Source: CAVPMW01 sp963706515
Lineage (GTDB): Bacteria; Chloroflexota; Anaerolineae; Anaerolineales; UBA4823
DNA: 64,000 nucleotides
Reading direction: 5' to 3'
Assembly: GCA_963706515.1 (NCBI GenBank)
Contig: CAVPMW010000007.1
Location: 524,265 to 588,264 of the forward strand
Shown piece by piece: positions 1-9,068 of this stretch; positions within the stretch are counted from its first letter, which is position 1, and every line of letters begins with the position of its first letter. A program made the position numbers and the translations under genes. The notes under the pieces are model-generated. The model was not told the DNA's origin. It ran no database searches and saw only the letters and a list, made by a program, of their open reading frames with translations.

Positions 1-2
1 GC

Positions 3-1187
3 TGCCTGCTCCTGCTCTTCCTGGAAGCCTGTAGACCCAGGCTGCAGCAGAGCCTTTCGCCGCTGAGCACGCCGATGCCCTCCACGCTCATCCCCTCTGC
101 AGAGCAAATCCCTCTCTTTACGCCGACCGCTACGATTATCCCGTCAGCTGCACCAACGGTTTCCCCAACCCTGGCGGCCCCTTCGCCGTCAGCTCCATCC
201 ACATCCCCTGCCCCCTCGCCGGCTGCCCTCCCCGAGACCAGCCAGCTCGAGGTGGTGTCAGTCAAAAACGCCGCTTCGCTCTCACCGCTCGCGGCGCGCG
301 ATTTTGGAGCCTGGGAGTCGCTGCTGGCTTTAGCCTGGCTTCCGGACGGGGGGACCCTGGCGCTCGCGGCAGGCAACAGGGTGTACCTGCTGCGCCTCCC
401 GTCGCTCGAGCCGCTTTTTTCGCTGGAGGTTGGCGCTTCCTCGCCGGGGTTGGCTGCCAGCCCGGATGGTAAGCTGCTGGCAGCCGGAAGCCGGGATGGG
501 CAGGTGCGCCTGATCGATACGGACCCGAACAGCCAGACATTCGGCCAGGTGATCGCTCAGTTCGAGGCGCATCGCAAGGGCGTGAACGGGGTGGCGTTCA
601 GCCCGGATGGGGAACAGCTCGCCACTGGAGGCAACGACGCGGTCGCCAGGATTTGGGAGATCCCCTCCGGGCGGCAGCTCGCCCAATACATCGGCGGGAC
701 ATTCGCGGTGCCGGACGTGGAGTTCAACCCGCAGGACGGCGGGCTGGCGATCGTCAACGGTACCCTGGCGCGCGAGCGGGATACGCAATCAGGCCGCTTC
801 CTGCGTACCTACCAGGCAGAGCAGGCTTTATTGGACGTGGTCTTCAGCCCGGATGGCAGCCGCCTGGCAGGCGGGAGCCTCGCCGGCAGCCTGGAGATCT
901 GGGACGCACACAGCGGGGAGCGCCTCAGCCAGCTCTCACTGCAAGAGGGCGCCTCCAACCTGCTGGTCTGGCAGGTCGCTTACAGCCCGGACGGCGCATT
1001 GCTCGCCGCAGCGGGTGGGGATGGCAGCCTGTATCTGATCGAGGCGCAGACTGCTCGCCTGCTCGCTAATCTCAAAGGAGGCCGCTCTGCTATGACCAGC
1101 GCTGCCTTCAGCCCGGATGGGAGGCTGATTGCAACGGGCAGTTTGGACGGCAAGCTGAAATTGTGGGGAATACGCGGAGGAGGATAG
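3..1187 (+). CDS. WD40 (beta-propeller) lipoprotein, 5' end outside window
   Basis: The frame is open from the first bases of the window, so the true start lies upstream. The first visible residues are a Leu-rich segment ending in LEAC, which looks like the end of a lipoprotein signal peptide with its lipobox cysteine. The start codon at 75 is therefore probably internal. A Pro/Ser/Thr-rich linker of about 50 residues follows, then about seven WD40 blades marked by repeated SPDG and a closing W or L (for example FSPDGEQLATGG and FSPDGRLIATGS). The likely form is a membrane-anchored extracytoplasmic propeller for protein binding. Its ligand cannot be deduced. It faces the next gene convergently. 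Confidence 0.8.
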   Translation, partial: CLLLLFLEACRPRLQQSLSPLSTPMPSTLIPSAEQIPLFTPTATIIPSAAPTVSPTLAAPSPSAPSTSPAPSPAALPETSQLEVVSVKNAASLSPLAARDFGAWESLLALAWLPDGGTLALAAGNRVYLLRLPSLEPLFSLEVGASSPGLAASPDGKLLAAGSRDGQVRLIDTDPNSQTFGQVIAQFEAHRKGVNGVAFSPDGEQLATGGNDAVARIWEIPSGRQLAQYIGGTFAVPDVEFNPQDGGLAIVNGTLARERDTQSGRFLRTYQAEQALLDVVFSPDGSRLAGGSLAGSLEIWDAHSGERLSQLSLQEGASNLLVWQVAYSPDGALLAAAGGDGSLYLIEAQTARLLANLKGGRSAMTSAAFSPDGRLIATGSLDGKLKLWGIRGGG

Positions 1188-1230
1188 CCCGGTAATTCCA
1201 AGTTAGCGGGTAACGGTAAATAAGCCTATC

Positions 1231-1413
1231 CTAAGGCGTCAGGATTACGACCAGGTTCCCGGCAACCACCACCCCAATCAAGATCCAGATCCAGCCGGTC
1301 GCATCTTGCCGGGCGGCGGCATACATGCCGATCGCCGGCAGGGTGATCAGCAGGAAAGCCGCCACGTACACCCAGAAGGAATGCTCTTTCAGCCATGCCC
1401 GGATTGCTTTCAT
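1231..1413 (-). CDS. small two-helix membrane protein
   Basis: This 60-residue protein has a charged N-terminus (MKAIRAWLKEH) and two hydrophobic helices, around residues 13-33 and 40-58. It is the last gene of the minus-strand transporter operon and begins 8 bases after the permease stop, which favours a real gene. I do not recognise the family. It could be a small accessory subunit of the transporter, but that is only suggested by position. Confidence 0.5.
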   Translation of the reverse strand: MKAIRAWLKEHSFWVYVAAFLLITLPAIGMYAAARQDATGWIWILIGVVVAGNLVVILTP

Positions 1414-1420
1414 CGTCGCC

Positions 1421-2975
1421 TCAACGTGCTCCCGCCAGCCATACCCCCGCCATCGCCAGCAGGCTGACCAGGAGGATCAGCAAGGCAGTATAAGGCAGCA
1501 CCTTCCGCAAAACATCCGCTTCCCTGCCCGCCATTTCCACAGTCGATGTGCCAACCGCGATCTTGGCTGGAGTGATGCCGGATGCCAGCGCCCCGCCGGC
1601 GCTCTGTGCTCCCAGGATGATAGCAGCCGAGTAGCCCAGGATGTCCGCCGTGCGCATCTGCAAGATTCCGAACATCACGTTTGAATTCGTATTGCTGCCG
1701 GTAATGAACGAGCCCAGCGCCCCGATCCAGGGAGCGACAAAAGGAAAGAAGCGACCTGTGCCAGAAGCCAACCCGCGCGCCAGCGTCTCGGTCATCCCGG
1801 AATTTTCCATGATCACTGCCATGGTGATCATGGCGGCGACGCTGATACTCGGGGCAATCACCCGGGTAAGCGTACCGGACAGCACCCGCCGTACAGCTCC
1901 GGAGCGGTAATAGCCTGCGATCCAATAGATCAAATAAGCCAGCGCGGAGGAGTAAAACAGGAGGACCCCCGCGTGCCGGAAAACAGGGATCACCCGTCCA
2001 GGTCCAGCCGGGGTGACGTAATTAAACAATGTGCTCACCTGGGGAAACTCGACCTGGACCTTAACCTGACCGAGCCAGGCGTATACCGGAGGAACCAGCA
2101 GCACAAGCAAGGTGATACCGACCAGGATCAAATAGGGAGATAATGCAATTACCAGCGCACGCCGTTCTTGCCCGGTGAGCCCAATGGCTGGAGCCTTGTG
2201 CGCTGTGTTTATCGCGCTGCCAGTAAACCAGGGGAATGACCAGGATAAACCCGACGACTCCCGCTACCAGGGCAGACAGGTTCCACAGGCGGGAAACAGC
2301 CACCAGGTACTGGGTCAAGCCCATGCCGATACCCAGGACCAGGATTGGCAGGAACAAGCGGCGCATAGCGCCCCTGCCGCCCACGAGATGAGCGACTTCG
2401 AAACCGATCACCAGGCAGGTTATGCCCAGAAAGAAGGCGGTGGGACCAGCCACCTGCCCGGCGGGCAGGCCGGTGGTGGCAATCAGCGCCTGGAACGCCG
2501 ACCCTAAGGATCCGTAGGTTACCGTCCAGAGATGGCCGATGGAGGGCAGGGCGACTGCCAGGAGCGGGCTGAACCCCAGGCTGAGCAGGATGGGAGCAGT
2601 CACCGCGACCGGGACACCGAACCCCCCGACGCTCTGCAGGAATGAGGCGAACACCCAGGCAATGATGATCGCCTGGACCCCCTTATCCGGGGTCAAGGAC
2701 GGCAGCGTTTGCCCGATGACACGGATCGCACCCGCCTCGTTTGCCACCTGGTAGAGCAGGAAAGCTGCCCAGATGATCAACAGCACATCCAATGCCAACA
2801 GCAAGGCGCGCATATGAGCAAATGCCAGCAGGCGCGGTCCCGCTCCGAAGAACAGGATCGAGATGACCAGGGCGCTCAGGTAGCCGGCGCTGCCCACGCG
2901 GGCAGTCCCCCAGCGCAGTACGAGCATCAGAAACAGGATCAGGAGGATGGGCGTCAGTGCAAGCAGGAAGCTCAC
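1421..2975 (-). CDS. lctP: L-lactate permease (LctP/LldP family), one frameshift
   Basis: This is a polytopic inner-membrane carrier of the lactate permease family, which imports lactate or glycolate with protons. A GTG start at 2975 gives VSFLLALTP; the first half includes FLQSVGGFGVPVAVTAP and the second half FITGSNTNSNVMFG and GAQSAGGALAS, both typical of LctP. The halves lie in different frames. Reading resumes in the new frame at KAPAIGLTGQERRALVIAL, so an indel lies near 2195-2205. Corrected length is about 517 residues, close to the usual size of about 550. It follows the CoA-transferase beta gene by 5 bases, so it is co-transcribed. The context suggests uptake of a hydroxy- or keto-acid for CoA activation, but the substrate is not proven. 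Confidence 0.85.
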
Positions 2976-2980
2976 CCGGT

Positions 2981-3754
2981 TTAACCCCCACCGGTCAGGT
3001 AGATTCCCTGGGGGTCCAGCTCCTCGCGCAAGATGCGCAGCTCCTCCACGCCCGGGGGATCGGTGATGCGCAAATTTTCCCCCACCTTTAAGTCCCAACC
3101 GGTGTTCTCCCGGGCTTGCTCGGCGGTTTTGCCGGGATGCAGGGCGGTCAGGACCAGCTCGCCGGACGCGTCCGGCTCCAGGATGCCCAGGTCGGTGACC
3201 ACCGCCTGCGGGCCGGAGCCGCGCAGCCGGGCGGCATCCCGCTGCGGTTTGCCCTCCAGGAAACCAGCCGAGGTGCGGAAATCTACCCGCTCGGGGAAGC
3301 GCCTCACCTGGTGGGGGGAAATGATGTAGCAGCGGTTCGCCCAGGCCGCAATCTCCATCGAGCCGCCGGAGCCCGGCAGGCGCACCTTGGGGTTCGAGTA
3401 GCTGCCGATCACCGTGGCATTGATATTCCCAAAGCGGTCGATCTGCGCGCCGCCCAGGAAGCCGACGTCCACTTTGCCGCGCTGCAGGTAGAAGGCGAAG
3501 ATATCGTACATGCTGCACACAGACGTTGCCCCGCTCACCAGGGTCGGGTCGCCGATCGAAAGGGGCAGGCGGGAGGGCTGGGCGCCGATCACCCCGGCTT
3601 CGTAGATCATCAACAGGTTGGGGGCGTGGGTGCGCAGGGCCAGGTTGCAGGCCAGGTTCGGCAGCCCAACGCCGACAAAGACGACGTCGCCGTCACGCAG
3701 CAGCCGGGCGGCATTGATCGTCATCAGCTCAGGGGAAGTGTAGGCTTCACTCAT
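2981..3754 (-). CDS. class I CoA-transferase, beta subunit (glutaconate CoA-transferase type)
   Basis: This is the beta subunit of a two-subunit class I CoA-transferase. The fold is recognisable from GVGLPNLAC, MIYEAGVIGA, FLGGAQIDRFGNINAT and LPGSGG. In glutaconate CoA-transferase the catalytic glutamate sits at the position of the Glu in MIYEAG, and it is retained here. That argues for a transferase rather than an IpdB-like ring hydrolase. ATG 3754 is chosen; an in-frame GTG at 3763 is an alternative. It lies 17 bases after the alpha gene and 5 bases before the permease, so the three form one operon. The acyl substrate cannot be read from the sequence. Confidence 0.8.
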   Translation of the reverse strand: MSEAYTSPELMTINAARLLRDGDVVFVGVGLPNLACNLALRTHAPNLLMIYEAGVIGAQPSRLPLSIGDPTLVSGATSVCSMYDIFAFYLQRGKVDVGFLGGAQIDRFGNINATVIGSYSNPKVRLPGSGGSMEIAAWANRCYIISPHQVRRFPERVDFRTSAGFLEGKPQRDAARLRGSGPQAVVTDLGILEPDASGELVLTALHPGKTAEQARENTGWDLKVGENLRITDPPGVEELRILREELDPQGIYLTGGG

Positions 3755-3771
3755 GGATCTCACTCGGATTT

Positions 3772-4675
3772 CTAGTAATTCCCATAATTGACCGGCGCGC
3801 TGTAGCGCTCAGGCACTTTCAGCCGGGCGTGCACTTCCGCTCCCAGCTTTTGCCAGTACTCGAGCGCGGTCCCTGACTCCATACACCCATTCTTCCAGGT
3901 AGGCCTTGACGGCTTCAGGCGACTTGCTGATCCCGTCCCACTCCAGGTAGAAGGGGTTATCGCGGTCGTAATAGCCTTGCGTGTAGGATGGGTGCGCAGC
4001 ATACGGCACGTGACAGACCGCATCGACGATGAAGCCGGGGATGAGCGTGCGGTTGGGGTCCGAGCGGATGACCGACTCGTCGACGATCTCCTCGGCGGTG
4101 AGGATGACTCTATCGGCGGCAAAGGCGGCCTCCTTTTGCTCGCCGATGATGCCCCAGATATGGGCGTTGCCGTGCACGTCCGCCCGCTGCACGTGGACGA
4201 TGGCCACATCCGGCTTGAGCGCCGGCACCACGACCACCTCTCCGCCGCTGTACGGGTCGCGGATCGTGCGGTAAGCCGGGTTGGCATTCTCCAGGTCGTG
4301 CGCCGCGGTCGGGTTCATCGGCATGAACGGCAGCCCGGTGGCGCCTGCCTGCAGGCGCGAGATCATGCCGAAGTGGGAGTACTCCTCCCATTCCAGACGC
4401 CCGGCTTCGAGCTCAGCCCGGACGATCCTCAATGAGCCCACCCCGGGGTTGCCCATGTAGGAGAAGATCACCTTGCGGGCGCAGCCTGCAGCTACCATCT
4501 GGTCGTAGATCAGGTCGGGTGTGGCGCGCGCCAGGACCAGGTCTTTGCGCCTCTGGCGGATGATCTCGTGGGCTGCCGCATAGGGGATCAGGTGGGTAAA
4601 ACCAGCCGCGTAGACAGTGTCGCCATCTCTGACATAGCTGCGGATGGCTTCAGAAAGCGGTATCAGCTTGTTCAT
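3772..4675 (-). CDS. class I CoA-transferase, alpha subunit (glutaconate CoA-transferase type), one frameshift
   Basis: This is the alpha partner of the beta subunit encoded just downstream. It starts with MNKLIPLSEAIRSYVRDGDT and contains YAAGFTHLIPYAAAHEI and VVVPALKPDVAIVHVQRAD, as in glutaconate CoA-transferase and IpdA-like alpha subunits. The first frame loses homology after EEWVYGVRD. The expected end, EYWQKLGAEVHARL, lies in another frame and stops at 3772, so an indel sits near 3870-3885. Corrected length is about 300 residues. The ATG overlaps the stop of the upstream small membrane protein gene by four bases, indicating translational coupling. Confidence 0.8.
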
Positions 4676-4926
4676 CTAATATTCTCAACTTTATCTTGTT
4701 CTTTCTTCTTGGGTTTGCCGCGCAGCAGGCGGAACCTGGGGCTGGGCGGCGGGGGGACGTATGAGCGCCAGATCAGATAGATGCCCCAGATCAGCAGCAG
4801 AGAGCCAAAACAGAAATAACCGAATGCGGGAATATCTGCGAGATCCGTCGCGAAAAAGACGCTCAGCAGGATCAAGCCGACCACCAAAAAGAATTCACCG
4901 AAGTACTTCTTCATCGGCGCGGGCAT
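4672..4926 (-). CDS. small two-helix membrane protein, first gene of the CoA-transferase operon
   Basis: This 84-residue protein has two hydrophobic helices, around residues 10-28 and 33-53, a Pro-rich turn (YVPPPPSP) and a strongly basic tail (RGKPKKKEQ). Its stop codon overlaps the start of the CoA-transferase alpha gene in an ATGA arrangement, so it is very likely translated. It heads the operon that ends with the permease. I do not recognise the family. An alternative ATG lies at 4914. Confidence 0.6.
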   Translation of the reverse strand: MPAPMKKYFGEFFLVVGLILLSVFFATDLADIPAFGYFCFGSLLLIWGIYLIWRSYVPPPPSPRFRLLRGKPKKKEQDKVENIR

Positions 4927-4939
4927 TATGCACCCATCA

Positions 4940-4985
4940 GGGGATATCCGTCAGCTCTGCTGGCGAGGTCGCTGCGGATATCCCC
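4940..4985. repeat. inverted repeat upstream of the CoA-transferase operon
   Basis: Two 11-base arms, GGGGATATCCG at 4940-4950 and CGGATATCCCC at 4975-4985, are perfectly complementary and 24 bases apart. The pair lies just upstream of the minus-strand operon start at 4926. It could be a dyad operator or a structured leader; nothing else identifies its role. Confidence 0.5.
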
Positions 4986-5041
4986 AGGCATATTTCGAAT
5001 TGATCACACCCCAATCTGGCGCAGGCGGCTCGCAGCAGGAA

Positions 5042-5151
5042 GTTTGACGCTTGAAGCTGATGCTGAAAACTGGCGCATCAAGCGTCAAACTTCCGCGTTT
5101 GACGCTTGAAGCTGATGCTGAAAACTGGCACATTAAGCGTCAAACTTCCGC
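5042..5151. repeat. two tandem 55-base units, each a 13-bp-stem hairpin
   Basis: The unit starting at 5042 is repeated at 5097, and a fragment of a third copy begins at 5152. In each unit GTTTGACGCTTGA pairs with a downstream complement (5078-5090 and 5133-5145). The second copy has one change in its right arm that gives a G-T wobble in plus-strand RNA, so the stem persists. The array begins about 30 bases beyond the stop of the pyrroline-5-carboxylate dehydrogenase gene, at its 3' side. Neither strand shows a clear T-run, so simple rho-independent termination is not certain. Confidence 0.8.
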
Positions 5152-5180
5152 GTTTAACTCCTCTGCCTCTATCCCGCCGC

Positions 5181-6756
5181 TCAGTCGATCAGGGTATGGA
5201 TCTGCTCGTGCATGTAGAGCGGCAGGTAGTAATGCCCGCCGGCGTTCTTACCCGTGGAACCCGAGCCTTTCCACCCGCCGAACGGCTGGAACCCAGGCCA
5301 GGCGCCGGTCGTCGCGCCTTGCGGGCGGTTCGCGTACGTGACGCCCGCCTGGCTCTGGTCGAAGAACCAGTCGGCTTCGTCTTTGCTGCCGTAGAATGCC
5401 GGCGGTCAGACCGTAATTGACATCGTTGGCGTAGCCCATGGCTTCTTCGAGACTCTTGACCCGGGCTACTGTGGTGATCGGCAGGAACATCTCGTATTTC
5501 CACAGGCGGTGGTTCAATGGAACGTCCGCCACGAGCGTCGGGGTACAGAAATAACCCTTGCCGAACTCCCCTTCGGTGAGCACCTTTCCGCCGGTCAGGA
5601 ATTTCCCCGCCTGGGACAGCTCCTCGGTGAAGTTTTGGAAATCCCGGTAAGAGCTCTTATTCACCACCGGCCCCAGATATACCGTGCGATCGGTGGGATC
5701 GCCGATGGTCAGCTTGCTGGTCAGGTCGACCAGGCGGGAGACCAGGGAATCGTAGACCGGCTCTTCGATATACACCCGCGAGCAGGCCGAGCACTTCTGC
5801 CCCTGCAGGCCGAATGCCGAGCGGAGAATGCCGATCGCGGCGCGCTCCAGGTCGGCGTGGCGGGAGACGATCGCCGGGTTCTTGCCGCCCAGCTCCAGGA
5901 TGATCGGGCGGACGTAGCGACCCGCGGCGAACTCTTTGTAGATCTTCATGCCGACGTCGAACGAGCCGGTAAAGGTGACCCCATCCACCTCGGGGTTGTC
6001 GATCAACGCCTGCCCCAGCGTGCTGCCGGGACCGGTCACGTAGTTGAAGACGCCATCCGGCAGCCCTGCTTCGCGCATGCATTCCGCTAATAAGCGCACC
6101 ACCCAGGGGGTATCCGTAGCTGGCTTCATCACGATCGTATTGCCGGTCACCAGGGCCGCGCCGGCAGGTCCGCCGGTCAGAGCCGCCGGGAAGTTGAACG
6201 GGCTGATCACCAACCAGACACCGTAAGGTCGCAGCACCGAGAAGTTCGTGGCGTTATAGCCGACCAGGGGGTCTTTGCCCATCTGCACGATGTAGCCGTC
6301 ATTCGCTTCCATCTGGTCGCAGCAGTAGCGCACCAGGTCGGCGGTTTCAGCCACGTCGCCCAGGGCTTCCATGCGGTTCTTACCCACTTCCATGGATAGA
6401 GCGGCGCTGATCTCGAAGGTGCGCCGGTCGATGACGTCTGCCACCTTGCGCATCAATGCCACCCGGTCCTGCCATTTCATCCGGCTCCACATGGGGAACG
6501 CCTTGCGCGCGGCCATGATGGCCTCATTCGCGTCCTGAGCGGTGCCTTTCTGGAATGTACCCAGGACCAGGTCGGTATTAGCCGGGGAGCGGTCCTCGAA
6601 TTTCTCAGCAGAAAAACGCTCTTTTCCGGCAATGAGCATGCCATGCTCTTCCCCGAGGTGTTTTTTGACTTCGACCAGGGCTTCGTCGTAGCGCTGGTGC
6701 AGCTCTTCGGGGGGGTTGAACATGGTTGCGTAAGTCAGTTTGAATGTCTCAGTCAT
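5181..6756 (-). CDS. rocA: L-glutamate gamma-semialdehyde (1-pyrroline-5-carboxylate) dehydrogenase, one frameshift
   Basis: This NAD-dependent aldehyde dehydrogenase oxidises glutamate semialdehyde to glutamate in proline and arginine breakdown. It carries ISPFNFPAALTGGPAGAAL, VTFTGSFDVG, ELGGKNPAIV and the catalytic cysteine in LQGQKCSACSR, in the order of the RocA-type family. The frame breaks near 5400, where one extra base in GGCATTCTACGGC spoils GLTAGFYG. The other frame continues to HMHEQIH-like residues and a TGA at 5181, giving about 524 residues, the family's length. ATG 6756 is preferred over 6762 because AGGAGG (complement of 6766-6771) lies 9 rather than 3 bases away. The gene stands alone, flanked by hairpin repeats. 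Confidence 0.85.
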
Positions 6757-6812
6757 ATGCATTTGCCTCCTGAAAAATATGGGTTGGTTTTGAGGTTCGC
6801 AAACCGGGCGGC

Positions 6813-6874
6813 CTGAGCAATTCGCCGTATTGCTGTATAGCTGATTATAAAATTTCTTTCGGCGAATTGCTCAG
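6813..6874. repeat. inverted repeat, copy 1 of a dispersed pair
   Basis: CTGAGCAATTCGCCG (6813-6827) pairs with CGGCGAATTGCTCAG (6860-6874) as a perfect 15-bp stem around an AT-rich loop. A second copy of the same arms lies about 150 bases downstream. This copy sits upstream of the minus-strand rocA gene. Confidence 0.75.
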
Positions 6875-6963
6875 CATATTATAGCCTCATTGGGAATCGT
6901 TGGGATAGGCTGGATATTTCTACGGCAAAGCCGTCGGCAAAGCCGTCGGGAAAGATTATACTT

Positions 6964-7017
6964 GAGCAATTCGCCGTATCATGTCTGTAGGTTATTAAAA
7001 TTCTTTCGGCGAATTGC
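6964..7017. repeat. inverted repeat, copy 2, ending just before a start codon
   Basis: GAGCAATTCGCCG (6964-6976) pairs with CGGCGAATTGC (7007-7017), the same arms as at 6813-6874, with a similar AT-rich loop. The right arm ends four bases before the likely ATG at 7022. The upstream region of the next gene could therefore fold into a stem that controls access to the start. Confidence 0.7.
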
Positions 7018-7021
7018 AAAT

Positions 7022-8734
7022 ATGCCAGACCTGCGCCAGAGCCTCCAGGACCGTGATTATGCCCACCTGCGGATCGTTGCCAGCTTGTGGGGGTTCGAGC
7101 TGGCGGCGACGGAGCGGCGCGCCGCGCTGGATGAGCTGGTGGAAGCCATGCTTTCCGGACCGCGCTTGCGCACCCTGCTCGCCGGGCTGCCTGCGCAGGC
7201 CCGTCTGGCCCTGGGCGACCTCATCGAGAGCGGCGGACGGCTGCCCAGACCGCTTTTCGAGCGGCGCCATGGGACCCTGCGCAGCATGGGCGCCGCCCGC
7301 CGTGACCGGGAGCAGCCTTACCTGCACACAGACCTGGCCGCGGAAATCTTGTGGTACCGCGGGCTGCTCGCCCTGGCGTTCTTCGATACCCCGGAAGGTC
7401 CCCAGGAGTTCGTTTACATCCCCGACGATCTGCTGAGCTGGCTGTACCCCCTGCCGGAGGGCACCCAACCCCCGCCAGGGCGCCCGGCGACCCCGGCGGA
7501 GCGCGCGGTGGTCGCACCTGCCAGCGAGCGGATCCTGGACCACGCCACGACCCTGCTCGCCGGGCTGCGCCTGGGCATGTCATTGGCTGAGCTGGCGCAA
7601 TATATTCCCGGTGAGAGCGAGGGGTCAGTTCCGGCCTACCCGCTCGAGCCCCAGGTCCTGCAAACCCTGCTGGCCGAGGCCGGCCTGCTGACCGCGGAGG
7701 GTGCAGCGCTGCCCGAGGCGGTGAAGGCCTTCCTGGAAGCCCCGCGGGCGGAAGCCCTGGCGACGCTGGCGCGCGCCTGGCTGCCCAGCATCGTATTTAA
7801 CGAGCTGCGCCAGCTCCCTGGGCTCAGGTTCGATGGGGAGTGGCAGAACGATCCCCGGCGCACTCGGGAGAGCATCCTGGGCTTCTTGGCGGGCCTGCCC
7901 GCCGGGACCTGGTGGAGTCTCTCGGCGTTTACTGCGGCGATCAAGGAGACCGCCCCGGATTTCCAGCGCCCGGCGGGGGACTACAATTCCTGGTTCATCC
8001 GCCGGGAGGGCAGCGAGGGTTACCTGCGCGGCTTCGCGCATTGGGAGGCGGTCGAGGGTGAGCTGCTGCGCTACATGATCGCCGGTCCGCTGCACTGGCT
8101 GGGGGTTACGGACATTGCCTTCAGCGAGTCTATTGCGAATGGAGAGCCGACGGCTGACGGGAAGGCATCCGTCGCGGTGAGCGCCTTCCGGCTGAGCGGA
8201 TGGTCAGCCGCCCTGCTCCGCGGGGAGGTCCCCATGGGATTGCCGGCGGACGACCAGCCCCTGAGCGTGCTCTCGGATGCGCGCCTGCGCGTACCGCGGC
8301 TGGCGCCCAGGGCGGTGCGCTACCAGCTCGCCCGCTGCTGTAAATGGGAAACGGCGCATGCGGAGGACTACGTTTACCGGCTGACGCCGTCGGCATTGGC
8401 GAGCGCCCGGCGGCAGGGCTTGCGCACCGGGCAGATCCTGGCGATCTTGCGCAAGAACGCGGGAAGCATCCCGCCCAACGTCAGCCGCGCGCTGGAGCGC
8501 TGGGAGGAGCAGGGCAGCCAGGCGCGCTTGCAGCCGGCGCTGGTGCTGCGCCTGAGCAGCCCGGAGATCCTGCAGGCACTGCGCAGCTCACGCGCGGCGC
8601 GCTTCCTGGGCGAGACGCTCGGGCCGGCGGCGGTCGCCGTCAAGCCGAATGCCGGCGAGAAGGTGCTGGCGGTCCTGGCGGAGCTGGGTTACCTGGGGGA
8701 AATGGTGGGGGGTGCCGGAGAGGATGCGCCTTAA
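7022..8734 (+). CDS. helicase-associated (XPB/Ssl2-like, Helicase_C_3 type) protein
   Basis: This protein of about 570 residues has no Walker motifs. It contains a C-terminal block LVLRLSSPEILQALRSSRA plus ARFLGETLGPAAVAVKP of the kind found in the XPB/Ssl2-like helicase C-terminal domain (PF13625-like) proteins of Chloroflexi and Actinobacteria. The N-terminal half is Leu/Ala/Arg-rich and probably made of winged-helix-like domains. The start at 7022 (MPDLRQSLQDRDYAHL) fits the conserved beginning. The frame is open back to 6890, but that part overlaps the inverted repeat and reads as non-protein. No Shine-Dalgarno site is visible next to the repeat. Function unknown, possibly DNA binding. 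Family placement is from recall and needs a profile search. Confidence 0.6.
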   Translation: MPDLRQSLQDRDYAHLRIVASLWGFELAATERRAALDELVEAMLSGPRLRTLLAGLPAQARLALGDLIESGGRLPRPLFERRHGTLRSMGAARRDREQPYLHTDLAAEILWYRGLLALAFFDTPEGPQEFVYIPDDLLSWLYPLPEGTQPPPGRPATPAERAVVAPASERILDHATTLLAGLRLGMSLAELAQYIPGESEGSVPAYPLEPQVLQTLLAEAGLLTAEGAALPEAVKAFLEAPRAEALATLARAWLPSIVFNELRQLPGLRFDGEWQNDPRRTRESILGFLAGLPAGTWWSLSAFTAAIKETAPDFQRPAGDYNSWFIRREGSEGYLRGFAHWEAVEGELLRYMIAGPLHWLGVTDIAFSESIANGEPTADGKASVAVSAFRLSGWSAALLRGEVPMGLPADDQPLSVLSDARLRVPRLAPRAVRYQLARCCKWETAHAEDYVYRLTPSALASARRQGLRTGQILAILRKNAGSIPPNVSRALERWEEQGSQARLQPALVLRLSSPEILQALRSSRAARFLGETLGPAAVAVKPNAGEKVLAVLAELGYLGEMVGGAGEDAP

Positions 8735-8909
8735 AAGGTGGCCGGAGTGATCCCTAATTGCCCTGTAGCTGCTGGCGCTTGGCCCTCACTCTCAATTCTC
8801 TGGCAGATAAGCCTAGCTAGAGGTGGGCCTGATACTGGGGTGGGACACTCCGGCCTGTTCAATTGTCGTGCTAGGAATATAGTAGCAGGTTTTTGAGCGC
8901 GAATCAAGA
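8735..8909. other. non-coding spacer after the helicase-associated gene
   Basis: No open frame with protein-like composition is visible. It leads into the repeat array at 8910, in a convergent intergenic region, and no clear single terminator stands out. Confidence 0.5.
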
Positions 8910-9058
8910 CCCAATTTTGTTAAGAGCCAAAATTGGGTTTAACAATTTTGCTGCGCAAAATTGAGCGACGCCAATATTGTAAAGAGCCGATTTTGGGTTC
9001 ATCAATTTTGAAAGTACCATTATTGAGTGACCCAAATTTGTAAAGAGCCAAAATTGGG
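8910..9058. repeat. tandem array of about 60-base units with hairpins
   Basis: Three related 28-base palindromes start at 8910, 8970 and 9031, giving a period of 60-61 bases. The core of each is CCAA-TTTTGT-AAGAGCC-AAAATTGG with variations; the first has perfect 10-base arms (CCCAATTTTG/CAAAATTGGG). A second, smaller hairpin, CAATTTTG-loop-CAAAATTG, sits between copies 1 and 2. The array fills the space between two convergent genes and begins 10 bases beyond the hcp stop, so it could end transcription from both sides. Confidence 0.8.
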
Positions 9059-9068
9059 ATATGGTCCC

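Noticed and set aside
2981..4675. IpdAB-type steroid ring hydrolase instead of CoA-transferase.
   Set aside because: The beta subunit keeps the Glu in MIYEAG expected for a transferase, and no other steroid-degradation genes surround it, although the GMC enzyme at 41189 leaves a small doubt.
5042..5151. CRISPR array.
   Set aside because: Only two copies, the intervening bases are also repeated rather than unique, and no cas genes are present.
8910..9058. CRISPR-like array with 28-base repeats at a regular 60-base spacing.
   Set aside because: The repeats vary strongly between copies, the spacers are similar to one another, and no cas genes are found.
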